Below are positions 19,516 to 28,422 of a DNA stretch of 64,000 nucleotides, one piece after another; within the stretch, counting starts at the first letter, position 1; every line of letters starts with the position of its first letter. Below the pieces are notes generated by a model that was not told the origin of the DNA, did not search any database, and was given only the letters and a program-made list of their open reading frames with translations. The translations under genes were made by a program, and so were the position numbers. Source of the DNA: Bog-473 sp963753115 (GTDB lineage: Bacteria > Actinomycetota > Acidimicrobiia > Acidimicrobiales > RAAP-2); the NCBI GenBank assembly GCA_963753115.1, contig CAVWBB010000002.1, positions 124,001-188,000 of the forward strand, given 5' to 3'.

Positions 19516-20406
19516 ATGAGTGAGACCAAGGTGATGGAGCTGCCTGACGGTCGGGAGCTCGCCTGGCTGGAGCTCGGCGACGTGAAGGACCCGGCGGTGT
19601 TCATCTTCCACGGAACACCCGGGTCACGCCTGCAAGTGTCGTTCGACGAGGCGGCGATCAAAGCGGCTCGCGTGAGATTCATCGCCGTGGATCGACCGGG
19701 CTACGGCCACAGCGCGTTCCAGCGGGCCCGTCGGTTGGCCGATTGGCCTTCTGATATCTCCTGTCTCGCCGACCACCTCGGTGTTGACGCATTTTCTGTG
19801 GTTGGTATCTCCGGGGGCGGACCGCACGCTGCGGCTTGTGCTCGTTTTCTTCCCGATCGGGTCAGGTGTGCCGGCATCGTCAGCGGGGTGGGCCCGCTGG
19901 TGGAGCGCGGATCGGAAGCCGAAATGATGCTCTTCAACCGGCTCGTCACACGACTGGCCCGCAGGTCTCCGCACCTCGTCTCTCCACTGTTTGCGTTGAG
20001 CACCTGGCTATTCCGTCGATGGCCCGAAAGGTCGATACGAGCGACGCTGGGTCAGTTCCCACGGTCGGATGTTGAGGTGATGAGCCGCCGCGAGGTGCAG
20101 TCGGCGTACATCGATTCGTACCGACGTGCTCCCTCGACCACCGCGCGGGCGGCCGCACAAGACTTCTCCCTCTTCGCGAGCCAGTGGGGGTTTCGCCTCG
20201 AGGACGTCACGCCCCTCGTCCACGTCTGGCATGGTGACCAGGACCGCAACGTCCCGATATCGCATGGACGCCTCCAAGCCGAGCGCATCCCAGGGGCTCG
20301 CATGCACGAATGCCCAGGCGAAGGCCACCTGCTCGCGCTGGACCGGCTCGGAGAGATCCTGAGGACAGTCAGCTCGGAAGATGCCGAGGGTGCGGAGGGT
20401 GCGTGA
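19516..20406 (+). CDS. Alpha/beta hydrolase (first of two paralogues)
   Basis: A 296-residue alpha/beta-hydrolase. HGTPGSRLQ is the oxyanion-hole region, GISGGGPHA the nucleophile elbow with Ser in G-x-S-x-G, and VHVWHGDQDRNVP plus CPGEGHLLAL carry the acid and catalytic His. It shares the SGGGPHA elbow and the LPDGRELAWLELGD opening with the gene at 21609, so the two are probably paralogues. No signal peptide; cytoplasmic. The substrate cannot be assigned. Confidence 0.85.
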   Translation: MSETKVMELPDGRELAWLELGDVKDPAVFIFHGTPGSRLQVSFDEAAIKAARVRFIAVDRPGYGHSAFQRARRLADWPSDISCLADHLGVDAFSVVGISGGGPHAAACARFLPDRVRCAGIVSGVGPLVERGSEAEMMLFNRLVTRLARRSPHLVSPLFALSTWLFRRWPERSIRATLGQFPRSDVEVMSRREVQSAYIDSYRRAPSTTARAAAQDFSLFASQWGFRLEDVTPLVHVWHGDQDRNVPISHGRLQAERIPGARMHECPGEGHLLALDRLGEILRTVSSEDAEGAEGA

Positions 20407-20518
20407 GTCGGAGGACTCGCACTCCCTCTTGATCTCCAGCACGTAGGCCCTTCTCGGCACGGGGTGATCCTCCGCACTGGCCAGTGGGTGCGTTCCCTCC
20501 GGCACGGTCGGTTACCGG

Positions 20519-21148
20519 TCATCCCCGGTCCAGAGACGCCCGAGCCTCCCGTACGGCGTAGTACAGCAGCACGTATCCGGCGAAAGGATCGGCCCACCAC
20601 CAACCGGCCGCAGCGTTGAGCACCAGGCCACACAGAACCGCCGTGGCCAAGATGCCGTCAATCATCGTGATCCGACCCTCGGCCCGAAGCACTGGGTTCT
20701 CCAGCGTGGCGCCCGTTCTCGCTTTGCCGAATGCAAGGCCGAACATGACGAAGGCTGTGACGCCAGTCCAGAGAATGCCGAGCGGGCTGGAATGAGGACG
20801 AAACCCCACAATGAGAACGATCGTGCTCTGAACGCCCAGATAGATGGCCAGACCGACGAATGCGAAGCCGATCAGCCGCATCGCGCGGAGCTGCCGTTCT
20901 TCGTGCGCGTCGGCCAGCTGCCACAGGACAACCGCGGAGGCTCCGATCTCAATCAGGCTGTCGAGGCCGAACCCGGCAAGGGCGACGGACCGGGCCTGCA
21001 CGGCGGCGAACGCCAGCACGAACACGCCGACGATGTTCCAGCCCAGCGTGATCGCTTCCAGTGTGCGACCCCGCCTGAGAAGCCGAGCCCGACGAAGCCG
21101 GTCGGCAGTGTCAGCCACCTCGTGAGTTTCGCAGATGGTGCCAGACAT
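20519..21148 (-). CDS. Cation diffusion facilitator-like membrane protein
   Basis: About 209 residues with five or six hydrophobic helices. GFGLDSLIEIGASAVVLWQL resembles the metal-site helix of CDF transporters, and a second acidic helix near the end (GRITMIDGILATAVLCGLVL) gives the paired site. The usual cytoplasmic domain is missing, so it belongs to the short actinobacterial cation-transporter-like group. ATG 21148 is preferred; a TTG at 21175 also fits. The metal is unknown. Confidence 0.7.
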   Translation of the reverse strand: MSGTICETHEVADTADRLRRARLLRRGRTLEAITLGWNIVGVFVLAFAAVQARSVALAGFGLDSLIEIGASAVVLWQLADAHEERQLRAMRLIGFAFVGLAIYLGVQSTIVLIVGFRPHSSPLGILWTGVTAFVMFGLAFGKARTGATLENPVLRAEGRITMIDGILATAVLCGLVLNAAAGWWWADPFAGYVLLYYAVREARASLDRG

Positions 21149-21250
21149 CACCGATCCCGATGGCAACCGGATCAACCTTCATTGGCGGCTTCCGGGTCAT
21201 CTCCTGAACTCCGGGTCCCGTGCTCTCCACACGCCGGGACAGGGCGAGCC

Positions 21251-21448
21251 CTACCCGAGCGACTGACCGCATGCTTCGAGGGCCTCTTGCAGAATGCGGA
21301 GCGCCTTTGGCCCCATTCCGTGAAGCTTCAGCAACTCAGATGCGGGCACAGTGGCCAACTCGCCGAGCTCGGCATAGCCAGCCCCCACCAGTGCTCTGGT
21401 CGCAGGCGCGCCAATGCCTTTGGGAAACGCAGGTGCGGTGTCTGTCAT
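21251..21448 (-). CDS. Small helix-hairpin-helix protein
   Basis: A 65-residue protein, almost entirely a tandem HhH-like domain: FPKGIGAPATRALVGAGY, then LKLHGMGPKALRIL with the GxG turns that contact DNA backbone in this fold. Similar stand-alone proteins are common in actinobacteria. The frame is longer upstream (to 21577), but ATG 21448 starts right before the domain. It is antisense to the region just upstream of the next hydrolase. DNA binding is a family inference. Confidence 0.7.
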   Translation of the reverse strand: MTDTAPAFPKGIGAPATRALVGAGYAELGELATVPASELLKLHGMGPKALRILQEALEACGQSLG

Positions 21449-21608
21449 CGACTCAGGGTATTGGGCTGCGTCGCGCCGGTACGCCAAGACGGAGGGACGG
21501 GTGGGTAATTCGGGTACCCTCGCTGACGATGAACGCCTGACCCGAGGGGCGTGGCAGGGATTGTTCCTGGGCATCACGGATGCCCGCTCGACACCGAGGA
21601 GTGAAGGC

Positions 21609-22463
21609 GTGAAAATCCTGAGACTCGCCGACGGCAGGGATCTTGCCTATGAGGAGTACGGCGACCTCGACGGCACGCCTGTGATCTTCTGCCATGGACT
21701 CTCGGACTCCAGACTGATCCGGAATCCCGACAATGAACTGACCGCTTCCCTGGGGCTCCGGGTGATCGCGGCAGATCAACCGGGAGTAGGCGGATCGTCT
21801 CCGCAGAAGAACCGCAGAATGGTCGACTGGGGACTGGACATGGAGGAGCTTGCGAACGCCCTCGCACTGGGGCAATTCGCGGTCGCCGGTCATTCTGGCG
21901 GCGGACCGCATGCTCTTGCGATCCCGTTCCGCATGCCTGACCGCGTCACGAAGATCGTTCTGGCCTCGCCGGTCTCGCCCCTCGATGAGAAAGGTATGGC
22001 CAGACTTCTGATCAACAAGGACCTCAAGCTGCTCGCCAAGCTCCACTTCTTGCACCACATGATCAAGTGGGGAGCCGACTACGCGGGAAAGAAAGCGGAG
22101 AAGGACATCCCGAGCTTTGTCGAAGCGACCGCTGCCGATGACCCATCGGATGCGGACACCTTCTTGAAGGACCCGGATCAGCGAGAGATGTTCGAAGCCT
22201 CCTTCACCGCGGGTATGCAGCAGGGGGGCGAGGGCATGTACGAGATGATCATGGCTCTTTGGGATTGGGGCTTCCGGCCCGAGGACATCCCGCATCATGT
22301 CGAGCTGTTCTACGGAGACGCAGACGACATTCTCGACCCCAGAATGCCGCTCCACCTCGCAGAGCGATTGCCCGATTGTTCGACGCACGTCTGGCCCGGT
22401 GCCGGACACTACGGCTTCGTTGACCGGCCGCGCTGGACTGCGTTTCTCAGCGCCGTGTGCTGA
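21609..22463 (+). CDS. Alpha/beta hydrolase (second of two paralogues)
   Basis: A 284-residue alpha/beta-hydrolase. Oxyanion region FCHGLSDSRL, nucleophile elbow VAGHSGGGPHALA, acid-containing FYGDADDILDP and the terminal WPGAGHYGFVD with catalytic His make a complete triad. GTG 21609 has an AGGAG 7 bases upstream and begins just before the conserved LADGRDLAYEEYGD strand; an upstream in-frame ATG-like start at 21414 would add noncoding-looking sequence. Similar to the product at 19516. Confidence 0.85.
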   Translation: MKILRLADGRDLAYEEYGDLDGTPVIFCHGLSDSRLIRNPDNELTASLGLRVIAADQPGVGGSSPQKNRRMVDWGLDMEELANALALGQFAVAGHSGGGPHALAIPFRMPDRVTKIVLASPVSPLDEKGMARLLINKDLKLLAKLHFLHHMIKWGADYAGKKAEKDIPSFVEATAADDPSDADTFLKDPDQREMFEASFTAGMQQGGEGMYEMIMALWDWGFRPEDIPHHVELFYGDADDILDPRMPLHLAERLPDCSTHVWPGAGHYGFVDRPRWTAFLSAVC

Positions 22464-22612
22464 TGGACGTGGGCATCTGCGCCGTCCGGACGCCCGACTC
22501 CGACCGCGAGCCCCGATCCAGGATTCAGCGGGCCGATCTGCAGGTTCTCTTGACTCCCTTCTGCAACCGGCGTAGAACAAGAACCCCAAATTGATCGGAC
22601 GGAGGGTCGCAG

Positions 22613-22816
22613 TTGGCTGCAGAGCCGGTTGAGCACAGAATTGTCACCGTCACCTCGCACGTCCTCAGCTTCGAGGGCACGGTGGGAGCGATCGGTCTCT
22701 GCTCGTGTGGTGAGTTGATCTCAGCTGAGGGTTTCCGCACTCACGAGGTGACCAAGGAGCTCAGGGACGGATGGCAGATGCACGTCGACGCTGTCCTGAC
22801 CGACGATTCAGCATGA
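22613..22816 (+). CDS. Small hypothetical protein with Cys-x-Cys
   Basis: A 67-residue frame starting with TTG, preceded by GGAGG at suitable spacing. The sequence has a normal soluble-protein composition, strand-like segments (HRIVTVTSHVLSFEG) and a CSCG element that could bind metal. I do not recognise the family. It lies in the lower-GC accessory stretch between the second hydrolase and a reductase on the other strand. Confidence 0.45.
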   Translation: MAAEPVEHRIVTVTSHVLSFEGTVGAIGLCSCGELISAEGFRTHEVTKELRDGWQMHVDAVLTDDSA

Positions 22817-22904
22817 GATGACCGCGCTCCCCACGAACCTCGCCGCCTGACCCAACGGCCAGGACGTCGAGACGTGTTCGGCCGAGCGCCGGGATGGGGC
22901 GCCG

Positions 22905-23483
22905 TCAGCCTTCCACCAGGCGAAGGGCGATGCGTCTGCCGCGCCCTTGCGTGATCGCCAGCGCAATCCACAAACGGAAGAGAGCATCGAGCAGTTCCTC
23001 TTGGTCGGCTCCCACGTACACGGGCCGCAATCCGACGCCTTCAATCACCTCTTCCACGGTGGGTCGATCGGCTTCCGGGGAGGAGAAGAACATGTCGGCT
23101 CTGCCATCGGAGAAGACGGGTGCAGCCATGTTCTCACCGCCGAGCGTGTTGAACGCTCGGGCGTATCGGACAGATGAGGGGAGCTGGCCTCTGGCGTTGG
23201 CCACATCGGCACCCATCTGATTCGTGGCATCAATCACAAGTTTGCCGTTCATCGCGTCTCCGTGCTCTGCCGAGAGATCCGAAACGGCGGCGCCCGGTAT
23301 GGCGAGAAGAATCACTTCAGATTCGAGCAGCGCCTGAGCAATCGGCAAAACCCTGGCTGGCGTTCCTCTCGCGGCCTGATCCTCCGCATGTCGGGAGCCG
23401 AAAGTGATCTCATGTCCAGCATCTGACAGAGCTCGCCCGAGAGTCGAGCCAATGAATCCGGTCCCGATGATCGATATCTTCAC
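22905..23483 (-). CDS. NAD(P)-binding oxidoreductase, F420:NADP reductase-like
   Basis: A 192-residue Rossmann protein. The dinucleotide motif IIGTGFIGSTLGRAL at residues 4-18 and a second half typical of the F420-dependent NADP oxidoreductase/pyrroline-5-carboxylate-reductase-like group (VILLAIPG, GKLVIDATNQMG, ARAFNTLGGENM) are clear. It is somewhat shorter than canonical F420:NADP reductase and may instead be one of the many uncharacterised relatives. Cytoplasmic, apparently monocistronic. Confidence 0.75.
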   Translation of the reverse strand: MKISIIGTGFIGSTLGRALSDAGHEITFGSRHAEDQAARGTPARVLPIAQALLESEVILLAIPGAAVSDLSAEHGDAMNGKLVIDATNQMGADVANARGQLPSSVRYARAFNTLGGENMAAPVFSDGRADMFFSSPEADRPTVEEVIEGVGLRPVYVGADQEELLDALFRLWIALAITQGRGRRIALRLVEG

Positions 23484-23681
23484 GATGAACCTCCCAGACA
23501 GCGGCTCCCAACGTGTCCGCGCACGCTCTTGTCACCGTAGACGCCGTCATCGGCCGGCGGCCCGCATGGAGCTCAGGGGTCGGGGAAGGGGTCACCTCGC
23601 CGACCTACCCCGATTCCCGTCTTGAGCGTCGGGCCGCCGGCCAGATGGCAAGCTCACGTCGCCCGAACGAGGAGAGCGCAA

Positions 23682-24134
23682 ATGATTGAGGATCCCGCCC
23701 TGAGGCCGCCGGTCAAGACACGCCGCCACACTGGTCAAGCGATCAGCATTCGCGGACTTCTGGCAGAGGTACGAAGAGTCGACGGAGTGAACGCCAAGAT
23801 TGCTGTCTTCCTGACCAACATCGTCGGATCGATGTGGTGTGCGTACGTCTTCGCCATCATTGCGTTGATTGGATTGCGGCCCGCGCTGCAACCGGGGGGC
23901 GAGGGCATCATCGCCTGGATTGCGCAAACGTTCCTTCAGTTGGTATTGCTCTCCGTCATCATGGTCGGGCAGAACGTCCAGAGCGTGGCCAGCGATGTTC
24001 GTTCACAGCGCACGTACGACGACACCGTGAAGATTCTCGACCGCCTCGATATTCACACCGATGGCGGGATCAAGGATCTGGCAGATCGAATCGACGCACT
24101 CGAGGCAACGCTCGGTGGCACACATCCGCGATGA
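23682..24134 (+). CDS. DUF1003-like small membrane protein
   Basis: A 150-residue protein with two hydrophobic helices (MWCAYVFAIIALIGL and AQTFLQLVLLSVIMVGQN) between charged flanks, then a coiled C-terminal helix. The second helix followed by QN matches DUF1003 membrane proteins. ATG 23682 is preceded by GAGGAGAG, a good ribosome site, and I prefer it over a GTG at 23622. The function of the family is unknown. Confidence 0.65.
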   Translation: MIEDPALRPPVKTRRHTGQAISIRGLLAEVRRVDGVNAKIAVFLTNIVGSMWCAYVFAIIALIGLRPALQPGGEGIIAWIAQTFLQLVLLSVIMVGQNVQSVASDVRSQRTYDDTVKILDRLDIHTDGGIKDLADRIDALEATLGGTHPR

Positions 24135-24192
24135 CCCCCCTGACCCCTCCCGCGGGTCACCAGGAGGAGAACGACCGGGCAGGTGGAACGGG

Positions 24193-24594
24193 CTATCCCT
24201 TGGTGCTCTGCCCGCAGAACGTATCGACTGCAAGGACGGCGCGGGTGACCGATTTGGTGTTGAAGACGGCAATAGAGCCCGACTGAATCGCTTGCCGCGC
24301 CGCCTCAGTCAACGTTCCTGCGGCATCGACGATCTTCGACGGTGCGTGTGACTGGAGGTCAAGGATGACCCGCTCGTTGGCCCGTCGGGCCGAGAGGAAC
24401 GCAGCGGACGTCGTCGCCGCGGTGAGCGCCGCGTTGATATTCGCGTTGTCGGAACAACAGATCTGCCGGTTGGCCTGGCCGAGAGCTTGGCCAACCTGGA
24501 CAGAGAAGTTGGCCGTGCTCCCGTGAATCGACCGCACCGTCACGAAGGCCTGGGCGATTGGCGGCGTCGTGGTTGACGGTGAACGAGGAGTCAC
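24193..24594 (-). CDS. Hypothetical helical protein, possibly an N-terminally truncated exported protein
   Basis: A 133-residue frame starting with GTG. A Pro/Ser/Thr-rich start (like a post-signal linker) leads into an Ala-rich, helical body with three cysteines (ICCSD and TFCGQ). No signal peptide precedes it; the frame is closed by TGA about 23 codons before the GTG. It resembles the mature part of actinobacterial lipoproteins, so the export signal may have been lost. Family not recognised. Confidence 0.4.
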   Translation of the reverse strand: MTPRSPSTTTPPIAQAFVTVRSIHGSTANFSVQVGQALGQANRQICCSDNANINAALTAATTSAAFLSARRANERVILDLQSHAPSKIVDAAGTLTEAARQAIQSGSIAVFNTKSVTRAVLAVDTFCGQSTKG

Positions 24595-24701
24595 GGGTGC
24601 TGAGGGTGTCGTTGGAAGCGTGTCGACTCGCTTTGCCTCGGTCTCAAGAGGTCAGATGTCCCAGCTCCATGCAGCCGGCGCTCTCCGCTGGCGCCGCAGG
24701 T

Positions 24702-25373
24702 CTAGATCGATCCGATCCCCTGGCCGATGAGGACGACACCGAAGATCAGGAACAGGACCGACATCACTGTGGCATTGTTCCGCCTCAGCCAGGATTTCCA
24801 ACCGTTGAGGACCTGTGGGGATCGATCGCCAAGGAAGACGGTCATCAGGATCGGTGCGGCGACGCCGAGAACTGCGACCAAGACGTAGATGGCGATCGCC
24901 GCAATCTGCTGACCGCGCGCGCTAGCAACCGAGGCGATGGACGCGGCGGCGGCCACTCCGACGGCGACGTTCTTTGGGTTGAGGGACCCGAGCACGAAGC
25001 CTGTTCCCAAGGACCGGCCGGGGCTGAATTCCGCAATCCCATCCATCCATTTCGGCATCGTCCCCTCTTGGCCGGCTCGGGGCCGACCGCGGAACTTCCT
25101 GACGGCCGCCACCAGAAGATACGCACCGAGGACGAGCTTCAACGTCCCCACCCAGGTCGAATGCCCGGAACCGGGTGAGAGGTCGATCGCTTCCGCGATG
25201 GTCACACAGGCAACCAGAACGGCAGCGACGCCGGCGATGAACCCGGCCAGGAAACACGACGCATTGACCAGGGGTCTTCGCGTGAAGAGCAAGAGGATCA
25301 CGGGAATGACATTGATCGGCGAGATGGTCACCACCAGCGCAAGGGGAAGGATCTCCCCGACAACCACTTTCAC
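24702..25373 (-). CDS. GAP/SfLAP-family six-helix membrane protein
   Basis: A 223-residue integral membrane protein. The opening ILPLALVVTISPINVIPVILLLF and the later LGSLNPKNVAVGVAAA are the paired N-P motifs of the GAP (Sap, sulfolipid-1-addressing protein) family, a LysE-like fold of six helices. In mycobacteria the family is tied to glycolipid export; the substrate here is unknown. GTG 25373 has GGGAG 6 bases upstream. Confidence 0.72.
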   Translation of the reverse strand: MKVVVGEILPLALVVTISPINVIPVILLLFTRRPLVNASCFLAGFIAGVAAVLVACVTIAEAIDLSPGSGHSTWVGTLKLVLGAYLLVAAVRKFRGRPRAGQEGTMPKWMDGIAEFSPGRSLGTGFVLGSLNPKNVAVGVAAAASIASVASARGQQIAAIAIYVLVAVLGVAAPILMTVFLGDRSPQVLNGWKSWLRRNNATVMSVLFLIFGVVLIGQGIGSI

Positions 25374-25854
25374 CGATTGCTCCCTGTCCACTTCGTGCGG
25401 GGTGACGCTACCGGCCGCAGTACCCGTGGCCGGAATTCGCCCGGGGGCGGCCCGGTCAGCGCCCGGACCCCGACCGTGCGATGGAATCTGGTGGGCACAA
25501 AGCCGCGATGGCGGCCGGTCCAACCCCTAGGCTCTGCGCCATGGGCCAGGGCGATGTGCCGACATCACGGGGCGGGCCCCTCCGACGACGTCGGGAGAAA
25601 CGACAGCTCGAGCACCTCGCAGCGTCCTCGGATCGGGAGGGGGCCCCGCGTGCCGCCACGGCGCACGTGAAGGTCATCGAGGACCAGACGGAGGCCGGGA
25701 GCCGAGAGCGCGCGGCAAGCGAGCCCGATGAATCCGCTGAGGGCACTCCCCCGATTCGATCCGGGGGCTTTCACGTGCACGCGGTGCCCATTGACCAACC
25801 CTTTGGCGACTGAGCGAGTCGACCGCTCCCCCGGGTGACGGGGCGAGTGCCGCT
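25374..25854 (+). other. ~480-bp stretch without a confident gene
   Basis: Open frames exist on both strands (for example + 25541-25813, starting at an ATG without a ribosome site), but their products are Arg/Ser/Gly rich with no recognisable domain and look like high-GC chance frames. The stretch separates two minus-strand genes and probably holds the promoter of the GAP-family gene near 25380-25450. No repeat or strong hairpin was noticed. Confidence 0.4.
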
Positions 25855-26661
25855 CTAACTGGAAATCGTTGCCGTCCGGGCGTAGGCCAGAGTGGTCAGT
25901 CGCCCGGTCGACCGGTCGGAGAGTTCCACCTGTACCGGAGCGTCGGGCCCCTCGCCGAGCACCGTGCACCTCGACTGGACCGGTCCTTCACCGGTCTGGG
26001 CCAGGTATCGCAGGTCCAACTCGGTGACAACAGCCGGAACGCCGAAGCGTGCCGCTGCGAGCTCCTCGGCTGCCGCCTCAGCGAAGAGCGCCACCATGGC
26101 GCCCTGCAGAGTCCCGGCGGGATTGCGGAGCTGGGGCGTCACCGGCATCTCGAGGACACCTTCCGTCGCATTGAGCACGACGATGCCCGCCTCGTCCCGG
26201 AGGGGTCGATCGAGGGTCTGCGAATGGCCGAAGAGTGTCGAGATGTGCTCCGGCGACGACTGCGGCTTGGGGGGATCCGACTCGCGACGGGTCACCCGGG
26301 CGAACCCGATAGCCCCCGTCGCCACCTGCTGACCTTCACCGTCCACGAGATCCACTGTGGCGGTAGCTGATCGTCGACCTTCTCTCAGGATCGTGGTGCG
26401 GGTGGAGAGAAACGCCGGCGCCGGCAGCGGCCGCATGCGCACCGACATGTCCGAAGTCAACGTCCAGGCGGTGGGTTCGTTGTCGAGGATGATGCCGGCT
26501 GCCACATCGATCATGAACGCAACGATGCTCGCCCGCAGTGCCCCGTGGTGCAGCAGTTCTGCCCGTGGGTGCAGCTCCAGGCAGAACTCCCCGTTCCGGA
26601 CCTCGGCGACCACGCCGAGCCGGGATGGAAGGGACATGCTGTCGTCGAGAAGGTCGGTCAT
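25855..26661 (-). CDS. Double-hotdog thioesterase-like protein
   Basis: A 268-residue protein built of two PaaI-like hotdog domains. The first (residues ~20-130) has HHGALRASIVAFMIDVAAG; the second (~165-265) has NPAGTLQGAMVALFAEAAAEELA. These correspond to the conserved central helix of the fold. Likely acyl-CoA thioesterase activity; substrate unknown. ATG 26661 sits inside a perfect 14-bp tandem duplication that places a second ATG 14 bases upstream in another frame. Confidence 0.75.
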   Translation of the reverse strand: MTDLLDDSMSLPSRLGVVAEVRNGEFCLELHPRAELLHHGALRASIVAFMIDVAAGIILDNEPTAWTLTSDMSVRMRPLPAPAFLSTRTTILREGRRSATATVDLVDGEGQQVATGAIGFARVTRRESDPPKPQSSPEHISTLFGHSQTLDRPLRDEAGIVVLNATEGVLEMPVTPQLRNPAGTLQGAMVALFAEAAAEELAAARFGVPAVVTELDLRYLAQTGEGPVQSRCTVLGEGPDAPVQVELSDRSTGRLTTLAYARTATISS

Positions 26662-26676
26662 TGAAGGTCGGTCATT
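26649..26676. repeat. Perfect 14-bp tandem duplication over a start codon
   Basis: The unit GAAGGTCGGTCATT occurs twice without a gap (26649-26662 and 26663-26676). On the minus strand each copy carries an ATG followed by the same codon letters, so the thioesterase gene has two ATGs in different frames. This looks like a recent slippage event or an assembly duplication. Confidence 0.85.
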
Positions 26677-26776
26677 GGTTGTCGGGTTCGAGCACGGCCG
26701 GGACGCTACCGGCAGGCTCCCTTTCGCCACCAGTTGTGCGGCGCAGCGACATCGATTTGCTGGCAAGGTGGCGGTC

Positions 26777-27118
26777 ATGGAGCCGATCGACGTCGCTGCG
26801 TTCGAGGCGTTAGTCGCGGATGCCCTCGAAGAGATCCCCGACGAGCTCCGCTCTGGTATGGAGAACCTGGCGATCATCGTCGATGCCGAGAGTCCCCCCG
26901 GCCGTCTCTACGGGCTCTATGAAGGGATCCCGCTGACGAGCCGCGGTACGTATGCGGGGGTCAGTCCCGACCGGATCACCCTCTTCCTCGCCACCATCTG
27001 CCGATCCGCCCACACGTCCGACGAACTGGCCGACCGTGTCCGCGTCACTGTCCTGCACGAGATCGGACATCACTTCGGGATCGGCGAGGCCAGACTTCAG
27101 GAGCTCGGCTGGGCCTGA
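26777..27118 (+). CDS. Minizincin-type metallopeptidase
   Basis: A 113-residue protein of the PF06262 zincin family. The zinc motif VLHEIGHHFGI (His-Glu-x-x-His) is near residue 95 and the segment FEALVADALEEIPDEL at the start is typical. No signal peptide, so cytoplasmic. Length is normal. Small actinobacterial members have no settled function. ATG 26777 follows AAGGTGG. Confidence 0.85.
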   Translation: MEPIDVAAFEALVADALEEIPDELRSGMENLAIIVDAESPPGRLYGLYEGIPLTSRGTYAGVSPDRITLFLATICRSAHTSDELADRVRVTVLHEIGHHFGIGEARLQELGWA

Positions 27119-27148
27119 GCCCCCCGACGCGCCGGTCGATGGCGGGAC

Positions 27149-28183
27149 TTAGCCCTCCGGCGGCAGCTCCCTGTTCGGCCGCGCCGGGGTCGCCACGGGG
27201 GGCGTGGCACCGTTCCCCGTGGTGGCACCGAGGTCGTCATTGCGCAGGGTCGAGAGAAGCACCTCCGCCGCCCCCATGAGACTGGTGGCTTCGTAGGGCA
27301 CGACGACCTTGGCGTTGTCCGATGCGGCAATGTCCTGCAGGGCCTTGAGCTGGAGCACGGCCAGCGTGCGCGGATTGATGGTGGCCGTGTCGATGGAGGT
27401 GAGTCGAGCTGCCTCGCCTTCGCCCCTCAGCTCGAGCGCTTTCTTCTCGCCCTCGGCTTGAAGCTCGAGCACTTTCATCTCGGCCTCGGCCCGGAGGATG
27501 GCGGACTGCTTCGCCCCCTCGGCTTCGAGGACCGCCGCCTGCTTGCGTCCCCCCGCGGAGTTGATGGCGGCCGTCTGCTCACCCTCGGACTTCAGAATGA
27601 GGGCGCGCTTGTGCTGTTCGGCTTCCTTCTGCTCCGACATCGCCTGCACCACGTTGAGGGGCGGCGTGATGTCGAGGATCTCAATGCGGTTGAGTCGCAC
27701 GCCCCATTTGGCCGTGGCGTCCGCCATGTGGTCCTGCATCCGGCTATTGATCGTCTCACGCTCACTGAGCGCCTGATCCAGCGAGAGCTCGCCGAACACC
27801 GCCCGAAGCGCCGTGCGCGAGAGCTGGTCCACCGCGAGCTGGAAGTCGTTGATCTCGAAGAGAGCCGACTTCACGTCGATCACCTGGCAGAAGATTGTCG
27901 CGCTCACCTGCAAGGACACGTTGTCCTTCGTGATGACAGCCTGCTGATCACCCGTCATGGGGAACTCCCGGACGTCGACCTTCTCCATTTTGTCGATGAA
28001 GGGAATGAGGACCCGCATGCCTGGCTGATCGACCGACTTGAACTCACCCAGCCGCTTGACGACGCCGACGCTCCCTTGCTGCACGATCTTGACGAAACGC
28101 GAGAGGAAAAGAGCACCGAGCCCGACTCCGGCCAGAACGGCGATGATGACGATCCCCAAGACTTCTCCGGCCGATGCGAACAT
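27149..28183 (-). CDS. Stomatin/SPFH (band 7) membrane protein
   Basis: A 344-residue band-7 protein. One N-terminal membrane helix (IVIIAVLAGVGLGALFL), the SPFH domain (about 35-200, with ALRAVFGELSLDQALSERE) and a long Ala/Glu coiled coil (about 200-290) are followed by a Pro/Thr tail. Members form oligomers that organise membrane domains. ATG 28183 has AGAGG 8 bases before it. It is next to an NfeD-like gene, the standard partner, and shares its direction. Confidence 0.92.
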   Translation of the reverse strand: MFASAGEVLGIVIIAVLAGVGLGALFLSRFVKIVQQGSVGVVKRLGEFKSVDQPGMRVLIPFIDKMEKVDVREFPMTGDQQAVITKDNVSLQVSATIFCQVIDVKSALFEINDFQLAVDQLSRTALRAVFGELSLDQALSERETINSRMQDHMADATAKWGVRLNRIEILDITPPLNVVQAMSEQKEAEQHKRALILKSEGEQTAAINSAGGRKQAAVLEAEGAKQSAILRAEAEMKVLELQAEGEKKALELRGEGEAARLTSIDTATINPRTLAVLQLKALQDIAASDNAKVVVPYEATSLMGAAEVLLSTLRNDDLGATTGNGATPPVATPARPNRELPPEG

Positions 28184-28199
28184 TTTCGGTACCTCTCTT

Positions 28200-28409
28200 C
28201 TAGCTGTCGATGGCGTAGACGACGAGCAACCCTCGCTCGACGTCGGCGACGACGACGTCGGTCCCGATGGGGATCGTGGCGTCGGGGTCGAGTGGAATTG
28301 CGAGCCACTCCTCACCTCGGGCCCGGATCCTCCCGGGGTGGTGCGCGCCCTCTATTGCCTTGGTCACCAACGCTGTGTCACCGACCATGCCTTGCACGCC
28401 ATTCAGCAC
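28200..28409 (-). CDS. Short NfeD-like OB-fold protein
   Basis: A 69-residue protein matching only the soluble OB-fold end of NfeD: MVGDTALVTKAI, then GRIRARGEEWLAIPLD and TDVVVADVERGLLVVYAI. The membrane helices of full-length NfeD are absent. NfeD and stomatin are a conserved operon pair and are 17 bp apart here. GTG 28409 is used; the ATG at 28388 starts exactly at the domain and may be the real start. Confidence 0.72.
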   Translation of the reverse strand: MLNGVQGMVGDTALVTKAIEGAHHPGRIRARGEEWLAIPLDPDATIPIGTDVVVADVERGLLVVYAIDS

Positions 28410-28422
28410 GAAAACCAGTCTA

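Noticed and set aside
24193..24594. Calling this a lipoprotein
   Set aside because: No signal peptide or lipobox precedes the frame, which closes upstream by a stop.
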